Positions 59,279-64,000 of a stretch of DNA of 64,000 bases are shown here, piece after piece. Below the pieces are notes generated by a model. That model made no database searches. It had not been told where the DNA came from and was given only the letters and a program-made list of their open reading frames with translations. How positions within the stretch are numbered: position 1 is the first letter of the stretch; every line of letters starts with the position of its first letter. A program made the translations under genes and the position numbers. The stretch is from Harenicola maris. GTDB lineage: Bacteria > Pseudomonadota > Alphaproteobacteria > Rhodobacterales > Rhodobacteraceae. The stretch spans positions 1,178,001 through 1,242,000 of the forward strand of contig JADQAZ010000001.1 of NCBI GenBank assembly GCA_018524345.1. The letters are read 5' to 3'.

Positions 59279-61741
59279 ATGGCGCGTTTATTCCGCTGGC
59301 TGCTAAGGATTTTCACCGGGGCGGTCGTTTTGATCGTTCTGGCGATGAGCACTGTTTACTACCTCGCGTCGCGCTCCCTGCCCGACTATTCGGCCAGTCA
59401 CACAGTGTCCGGTTTGAATGCGGGGATCGAGATTGTACGCGACAATGCCAATGTGCCGCATATCTTTGGCTCCAATGATGCCGATGTTTATTTCGGCCTT
59501 GGCTTTGCCCATGCGCAGGACCGGCTTTGGCAGATGACCATGATGCGCCGTGCGGCGCAGGGGCGGCTGTCGGAGGTCTTTGGACCGCGCACCTTGAAGA
59601 CGGACGAGCTTTTGCGCCGGTTGGGCCTTTATGAGGCGGCTGTGGCCTCTGTCGAGGTGCAGGATGCGCGCACGATGGAGGCTTTGAGCGCCTATTCCGC
59701 CGGTGTGAACGCGTGGATTGCCGAGGTGAACGAGGGGTCTTTGGGCCGCGGCGCGCCGGAGTTTTTCATGTTCTCGCCCGAGATTGCCATTTGGCAGCCT
59801 GCGGACAGCATTGCTATCCTCAAGGTGATGGCCCTGCAGCTGTCATCCCATCTGTCGAAGGAGGTTTTGCGGGCGCAGGTCTCCTTGAGCCTGCCTGCGG
59901 AGCGGTTGCGTGATATTCTGCCCGATGCGCCGGGGCGCGGCGGGGCGGAGCCTGCAGATTTCGCATCGATCATGCCCGACCTGCCCTTTGGCACCGCCAG
60001 CTTTACGCCGCAGGAATACGACCCGCTGAGCCCGGTGAAGCCGCCGATGCTTGCGGGGGCCTCCAATGTCTGGGCTGCCGCGCCGGACCGCTCTGCCTCC
60101 GGGGGGACGCTTTTGGCCAATGATCCGCATCTGGGCCTGACGGCGCCTTCGGTCTGGTATCTGGCGCGGATGGAGCTTGAGACCGGCGGCATCATTGGCG
60201 GCACCATTCCGGGCCTGCCTGCGATGTTGGTGGGCCGCTCGGAGACCCTCGGTTGGGGCATCACCTCGAGCTACATCGACGATCAGGATGTTTTCATCGA
60301 GGAACTGAACCCCGCCAATCCGGAAGAATACCGCACGGAAAACGGCTGGTCCCGGTTCCAGACCGAGCGGCGGATCATTCGCATTAAGGATGAGGCCCCT
60401 GTTACCATCACCCTGCGCAACACGCGCAACGGGCCGGTTCTGCCCGGCGGGCATTACAACCTTGGCGAGGTGACGCCGCAGGGCCATGTGGCCGCGATCG
60501 GCTGGACAGCGCTCTCGCCGCGCGACACCTCCATCGGAGCGGCGATGAAGCTGAACCATGCCAGCTCTGTGGAGCAGGCTCTGGCCGCGACGGAGGGGTT
60601 CATTGCCCCGGCGCAGAACATGATGGTGGCCGACCGCGAGCGCATCGCCATGCAGGTGATCGGCGCGGTGCCAAAGCGCCACCCCAACCATGACAGCAAG
60701 GGGCGCCTGCCCGCCCTTGGCTGGAAGGCCGAGAACCGCTGGGACGGGCGCATGCCCTATGCCAGCAACCCGACCTTTACCGACCCGGCCAGCGGGCTCT
60801 TGGGCAATACCAACAACAAGACCGTCGACGCCCCCTTCCCCAACCACCTGAGCTATAGCTGGGGCGATACGCAGCGCATCCAGCGGTGGCGCCGCCTGAT
60901 GGCGGACCGCGAGGTGCATACCCGCGAGAGCTTTATCGATGCGCAGCTGGATATCGTGTCGGTCTCGGCGCGCGGCTTGCTGCCCCTGATCGCGCGGGAC
61001 CTGTGGTTCACCGGAGAGGCCGCCGCCGAGGGCACGCCGGAGCGGCAGCGCCAAAGGGCGCTGGAACTGCTGGGCAACTGGAACGGGCGCATGTCGGAAC
61101 ATCTGGCAGAGCCCTTGATCTATGCCGCTTGGCTGCGGCAGCTGAACATCCGCCTGATCCGCGATGAGCTTGGGCCGCTTGCGGAGTCCTTCACCCATGC
61201 GGACCCGGTCTTTATCGAGCGGGTGTTCCGCGATGTGGAGGGGGCCTCGGCATGGTGCGACGTGGTGCAATCGACGGTGACGGAGAGCTGCAACGACATC
61301 GCGCGGATCTCCCTTGATGAGGCGCTGCTCTGGATCGGCGAGACCTATGGCACCGCGCTGGAAAGCCTGCGGTGGGGGGATGCCCATCAGGCGAAACATG
61401 ACCATACGGTTCTGGGCGATGTGCCGCTGCTCAAATGGATCGTGAACATCCGCCAGTCGACATCGGGCGGGGATCATACCCTGCAACGGGCGCGGACGAT
61501 CGGCACAGGGCCGGAGCCGTTTTCCAACGTTCATGCGGCCGGGTTTCGGGGTGTCTATGATTTCTCTGACCCGGACAGTTCGGTCTTTGTGATTTCCACG
61601 GGCCAGTCTGGGCACCCGCTGTCGCGGCACTACGATGATCTGGGCGAGCTTTGGCGGCGGGGGGAATATATTCCCATGTCGTTGGACCCCGAGCTGGCCC
61701 GTGCGGCCAATGCAGGCGTGACGCTGCTTACGCCGGAATAA
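59279..61741 (+). CDS. Penicillin acylase family protein (Ntn-hydrolase)
   Basis: An 820-residue protein with a membrane or signal segment at residues 12-31 and the penicillin-amidase fold. The predicted nucleophile is Ser262 in LAGASNVWAAAP, where self-cleavage frees it as the N-terminus of the beta chain; here it is preceded by Ala rather than the more usual Gly. TLLANDPHLGLTAPSVWY follows as in the family. Members hydrolyse penicillins, acyl-homoserine lactones or other amides; substrate is unknown, though a lactone acylase is conceivable since a LuxR-type gene is in the window. It is alone, closed by a large hairpin. Confidence 0.9.
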   Translation: MARLFRWLLRIFTGAVVLIVLAMSTVYYLASRSLPDYSASHTVSGLNAGIEIVRDNANVPHIFGSNDADVYFGLGFAHAQDRLWQMTMMRRAAQGRLSEVFGPRTLKTDELLRRLGLYEAAVASVEVQDARTMEALSAYSAGVNAWIAEVNEGSLGRGAPEFFMFSPEIAIWQPADSIAILKVMALQLSSHLSKEVLRAQVSLSLPAERLRDILPDAPGRGGAEPADFASIMPDLPFGTASFTPQEYDPLSPVKPPMLAGASNVWAAAPDRSASGGTLLANDPHLGLTAPSVWYLARMELETGGIIGGTIPGLPAMLVGRSETLGWGITSSYIDDQDVFIEELNPANPEEYRTENGWSRFQTERRIIRIKDEAPVTITLRNTRNGPVLPGGHYNLGEVTPQGHVAAIGWTALSPRDTSIGAAMKLNHASSVEQALAATEGFIAPAQNMMVADRERIAMQVIGAVPKRHPNHDSKGRLPALGWKAENRWDGRMPYASNPTFTDPASGLLGNTNNKTVDAPFPNHLSYSWGDTQRIQRWRRLMADREVHTRESFIDAQLDIVSVSARGLLPLIARDLWFTGEAAAEGTPERQRQRALELLGNWNGRMSEHLAEPLIYAAWLRQLNIRLIRDELGPLAESFTHADPVFIERVFRDVEGASAWCDVVQSTVTESCNDIARISLDEALLWIGETYGTALESLRWGDAHQAKHDHTVLGDVPLLKWIVNIRQSTSGGDHTLQRARTIGTGPEPFSNVHAAGFRGVYDFSDPDSSVFVISTGQSGHPLSRHYDDLGELWRRGEYIPMSLDPELARAANAGVTLLTPE

Positions 61742-61783
61742 GCGGACAAAGAGGATTTCGACCCGGCTGTCGCCGGGCCGATC

Positions 61784-61820
61784 CGCGGCGCGCGCGGGCC
61801 TTCGGCCCCCGCGCGCCGCG
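61784..61820. terminator. Large GC hairpin between convergent genes
   Basis: Seventeen bases from 61784 (CGCGGCGCGCGCGGGCC) pair with 61804-61820 with a single mismatch and a TTC loop. There is no T-tract, but the element lies between the convergent acylase and hflX genes and probably limits readthrough from both sides. Confidence 0.6.
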
Positions 61821-61927
61821 AGAGGTATTCCATTTGCAGTGGAGCGCCCTGCGCTTTGCCCCCCGGGCAAAGCGCTACGCCCAACCATGAACGAGGCCCT
61901 TGGGCCGAATGTGAATGGGCGGGAGGG

Positions 61928-63115
61928 CTACTTGGCGGTTTCGAAGTCGGCTTTTTGGCGGGAGGACCAGTGGACTGTGAGGGTCCAGCCCTCCTCTGTC
62001 TGCTGTTCGTCCTGCACGACCTCTTGGGCAAAGAGCCATGCGCGGGCCTTTCCTTCGGCGAAGCCGAGGGTGAGGACCTCTGTCTGGCGCAACCCGCCGA
62101 GGAGTTCGGTGATGCGGTGGACGGCCTCGTCGATGCCTTCGCCGTTGACGGCGGAGATCAGGCAGACGTCTTCGCGCCGCTCTGCCACGGTGCGCAGCTG
62201 TGTGCCCGCCTCGTCGCGCAGCAGATCGGCCTTGTTCCACAGCTCCAGCACGGGGGTGTCCTCATCCACGCCGAGATCGGACATGATGGTTTGCACATCG
62301 GCGGCCTGCCCTGCTGTGTCGGCGTGGGAAATGTCGCGCACGTGGATGATGAGGTTGGCCTCAAGCACTTCCTCCAGCGTCGCGCGGAAGGCGGCGACGA
62401 GCTGGGTCGGCAGGTCGGAGATGAAGCCCACCGTATCGGAGAGGATGATCCGCTGGCCGGAGTCCAGCGTCACGCCGCGCATGGTTGGGTCCAGCGTGGC
62501 AAAGAGCATGTCTTTGGCCATGACATCGGCGCCGGTCAGGCGGTTGAACAGGGTGGATTTGCCGGCGTTGGTATAGCCGACAAGGGCCACCACCGGAAAG
62601 GGCACCTTGGCGCGGGCGGCGCGGTGCAGGGTGCGGGTTTTGACCACGCGTTCGAGCTGTTTGCGGATGCGGGTGATGGCCTCGTCGATGGCGCGGCGGT
62701 CGGCCTCGATCTGGGTTTCGCCGGGGCCGCCGACAAAGCCGAGGCCGCCGCGTTGCCGCTCCAGGTGGGTCCAGGCCCGCACCAGACGGGTGCGTTGATA
62801 GGAGAGCGCGGCGAGTTCGACCTGTAGCACCCCCTCGCGGGTGGCGGCGCGGTCGGCAAAGATTTCGAGGATCAGGCCGGTGCGATCAAGGATCTTGGTT
62901 TTCCAGCGGTCCTCGAGGTTGCGTTGTTGCACCGGGCTGAGGCTACCGTCGATCAGGACAAGGTCGATTTCCTCGTCGTGGATCATGGTTTTAAGCTCGT
63001 CCAGCTTGCCCTTGCCAAACAGGGTGCCGGGCTGCACGGCGCGCAGGCGCACGATTTCCGCGCCGCAGACCTCCAGCCCCGGAAGCGCGACGGCGAGCGA
63101 CACGGCCTCTTCCAA
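61928..63115 (-). CDS. hflX: GTPase HflX (N-terminus probably extends upstream)
   Basis: A 395-residue HflX ribosome-associated GTPase as called from TTG 63115. The N-terminal domain has LFGKGKLDEL and the GGLGFVGGPGETQIEADRR stretch; the G domain has GYTNAGKSTLFN (G1), DTVGFISDLP (G3) and NKADL (G4). It splits stressed 70S ribosomes. The codons upstream of 63115 continue in frame with family-like sequence (TRALVLHPELTTEGNRR) back to 63214, where an ATA takes the place expected of the start, overlapping the hfq stop. So the true protein is probably about 33 residues longer with a non-canonical start. Confidence 0.92.
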   Translation of the reverse strand: MEEAVSLAVALPGLEVCGAEIVRLRAVQPGTLFGKGKLDELKTMIHDEEIDLVLIDGSLSPVQQRNLEDRWKTKILDRTGLILEIFADRAATREGVLQVELAALSYQRTRLVRAWTHLERQRGGLGFVGGPGETQIEADRRAIDEAITRIRKQLERVVKTRTLHRAARAKVPFPVVALVGYTNAGKSTLFNRLTGADVMAKDMLFATLDPTMRGVTLDSGQRIILSDTVGFISDLPTQLVAAFRATLEEVLEANLIIHVRDISHADTAGQAADVQTIMSDLGVDEDTPVLELWNKADLLRDEAGTQLRTVAERREDVCLISAVNGEGIDEAVHRITELLGGLRQTEVLTLGFAEGKARAWLFAQEVVQDEQQTEEGWTLTVHWSSRQKADFETAK

Positions 63116-63210
63116 TGCGGGCTGTGCGGGTCGGCGGTTGCCTTCGGTGGTCAGTTCCGGGTGCAGAACTAGGGCCCGCGTCGGGCGGGCCTCGGTATCA
63201 ATTGAATCGG

Positions 63211-63444
63211 TTATTCTTCGCCCTCGTAGAACGTAAGGTTCTGGGCCGGCATGACGGTCGAGATGGCGTGTTTGTAAACCAGTTGGGATTGCCCGTCGCG
63301 GCGCAGCAGAACGCAGAAATTATCGAACCAGGTGATGACGCCTTGCAGTTTCACACCGTTGATCAAAAAGATCGTCACCGGCATTTTCGTTTTGCGGACT
63401 TGGTTAAGGAAGGCGTCTTGTAGGTTTTGTTTGTCGTTGGCCAT
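63211..63444 (-). CDS. hfq: RNA-binding protein Hfq
   Basis: A 77-residue Hfq, the Sm-like hexameric RNA chaperone for small RNAs. The Sm1 region reads [20 protein letters not shown] and Sm2 is [10 protein letters not shown]; the N-terminal [12 protein letters not shown] carries the family pattern. ATG 63444 is chosen because GGGG stands seven bases upstream and the family start is [12 protein letters not shown] 63450 is the alternative. Its stop TAA lies within the first codons expected for hflX, the usual hfq-hflX pair. Confidence 0.97.
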   Translation of the reverse strand: MANDKQNLQDAFLNQVRKTKMPVTIFLINGVKLQGVITWFDNFCVLLRRDGQSQLVYKHAISTVMPAQNLTFYEGEE

Positions 63445-63504
63445 TGGCATGCCCCGTTTCTTTTTACTGTTATTCCTGCGCGTCTCAGGTTGGGCGATCA
63501 TGTC

Positions 63505-63526
63505 AAAGGGGCCCTGCGGCCCCTTT
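63505..63526. terminator. Short hairpin between trkH and hfq
   Basis: AAAGGGGCC (63505-63513) pairs perfectly with GGCCCCTTT (63518-63526) around CTGC. It lies after the trkH stop on the minus strand and probably ends that transcript; the T-tract is only three bases. Confidence 0.6.
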
Positions 63527-63611
63527 AGACGCCTGCACTATGGCGTCAGGGTTTGAAAACTTCCACCCCCGAAACGTGTCGCCGTGTGATTTGAGGCAAA
63601 TTCGCACAGTT

Positions 63612-64000
63612 TCACCGGCGCCAGAACTCCGGATTGAGCAGGGCGATGATCACCAGCGCCTCGAGCCGGCCCAGAACCATGGCCGCGCAGAGGATGCTTT
63701 TGGCAAGGGCCGAGAACCCCGCGGGGTCGATGGGTTGTTCCAGAACCGCCGCCGCCACCGGCCCTGTGTTCGACAGCGAGGCCACCGAGAGCACCATGGC
63801 TTGGTCAAAGTTCAACCCCGCCGCCGCAAGCAGCACCGCCACCGCGGCAAAGGCAAGGGCAAAGAGCATGGCAAAGACCCAGGCCACAAAGGCGCCGCGG
63901 CGGCGCAATTGCCGTGCGATACTGCCCGAGCCGCCGACGGAATGGGGATGGACCAGACGCTCCATCTCGCGCACCCCGTGTTTATAGAGGGCATAGACCC
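63612..64000 (-). CDS. trkH: TrkH family potassium transporter, C-terminal part (cut by right edge)
   Basis: The minus strand is open from the right edge to the stop at 63612, giving about 129 C-terminal residues of a TrkH-type membrane subunit: VYALYKHG, then a membrane helix, NFDQAMVLSVASLSNTGPV (the last selectivity-filter region), and the C-terminal GRLEALVIIALLNPEFWRR. It takes up potassium together with a TrkA regulator, whose gene would be further right. The N-terminal majority is outside the window. It is upstream of hfq on the same strand. Confidence 0.92.
   Translation of the reverse strand, partial: VYALYKHGVREMERLVHPHSVGGSGSIARQLRRRGAFVAWVFAMLFALAFAAVAVLLAAAGLNFDQAMVLSVASLSNTGPVAAAVLEQPIDPAGFSALAKSILCAAMVLGRLEALVIIALLNPEFWRR

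Noticed and set aside
59843-61888. 681-codon minus-strand frame across the penicillin acylase gene
   Set aside because: Antisense shadow; arginine- and proline-rich translation with no known motif.
1-64000. tRNA, rRNA, CRISPR array, insertion sequence or prophage
   Set aside because: No cloverleaf with T-arm consensus, no rRNA-like stretch, no regular spacer-repeat array and no transposase, integrase or phage protein were found on reading.

Overview
The window is GC-rich DNA from an alphaproteobacterium, most likely a marine Rhodobacterales (Roseobacter-group) species. This is inferred from the yicC-gmk start, the phoR-pstSCAB-phoU-phoB block, the hfq-hflX-trkH block, a HemB without the zinc cysteines, a LuxR solo, TRAP and FrcABC-type transporters, and dense short overlaps (ATGA, GTGA). 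Species cannot be told from the sequence alone. No rRNA, tRNA, CRISPR, transposase or phage gene was seen, so this looks like chromosomal backbone with catabolic islands.

Layout. 1-4.7 kb: a gene start cut by the left edge (minus), then yicC, gmk, a gamma-carbonic-anhydrase-like gene, a cystathionine beta-lyase-type enzyme and phoR. 4.7-11.1 kb: the phosphate regulon, with a four-repeat Pho box before pstS. 11.1-24.2 kb: an inositol catabolic island. It has an FrcABC-type sugar ABC transporter, a LacI-type regulator, a minus-strand operon of two MocA-type dehydrogenases around an IolE-like protein, and a plus-strand iolD-iolC-iolB-aldolase-iolG operon. Two copies of a perfect palindrome (TTTGCAACCGGTTGCAAA) sit in the two divergent promoter regions and tie the island to one repressor. 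24.3-33.3 kb: a PhyH dioxygenase, a 3-hydroxyisobutyrate-dehydrogenase-type enzyme, a GlcG-like protein, a cyanide-insensitive-type bd oxidase (cydAB plus a 30-residue DUF2474 subunit), and a TRAP transporter with a small Rieske protein. 33.3-40.9 kb: hppD, a LuxR solo, a structured-RNA locus, tsf-rpsB, pseudouridine catabolism (psuK-psuG) and a DUF502 protein. 41-50 kb: patatin, pentapeptide protein, bdhA, a candidate sRNA, a YejA-like binding protein, an XRE-cupin regulator divergent from an acyl-CoA ligase/DsbA/MFS operon. 50-64 kb: mfd, small envelope proteins, hemB, a HisC-like aminotransferase, a SYLF lipoprotein, a second HIBADH-type enzyme, a penicillin acylase homologue, hflX, hfq and the C-terminal part of trkH.

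Most interesting beyond the genes: (1) a compact sRNA-like unit at 43466-43577 (minus) with promoter, hairpin and a strong U-tract terminator; (2) a roughly 230-nt series of hairpins ending in a terminator at 35721-35950 (plus), with an inverted-repeat operator-like site upstream; (3) an intergenic repeat family with a conserved core (GGATATTTG, two variable bases, CCAATAAGAA), five copies, three of them preceded by tandem hairpins; (4) a nested hairpin at 25563-25623; (5) an hflX gene whose conserved N-terminus is in frame upstream of any usual start codon, consistent with an ATG-to-ATA change linked to the hfq stop codon. All RNA and repeat calls are from reading by eye and have not been tested computationally.
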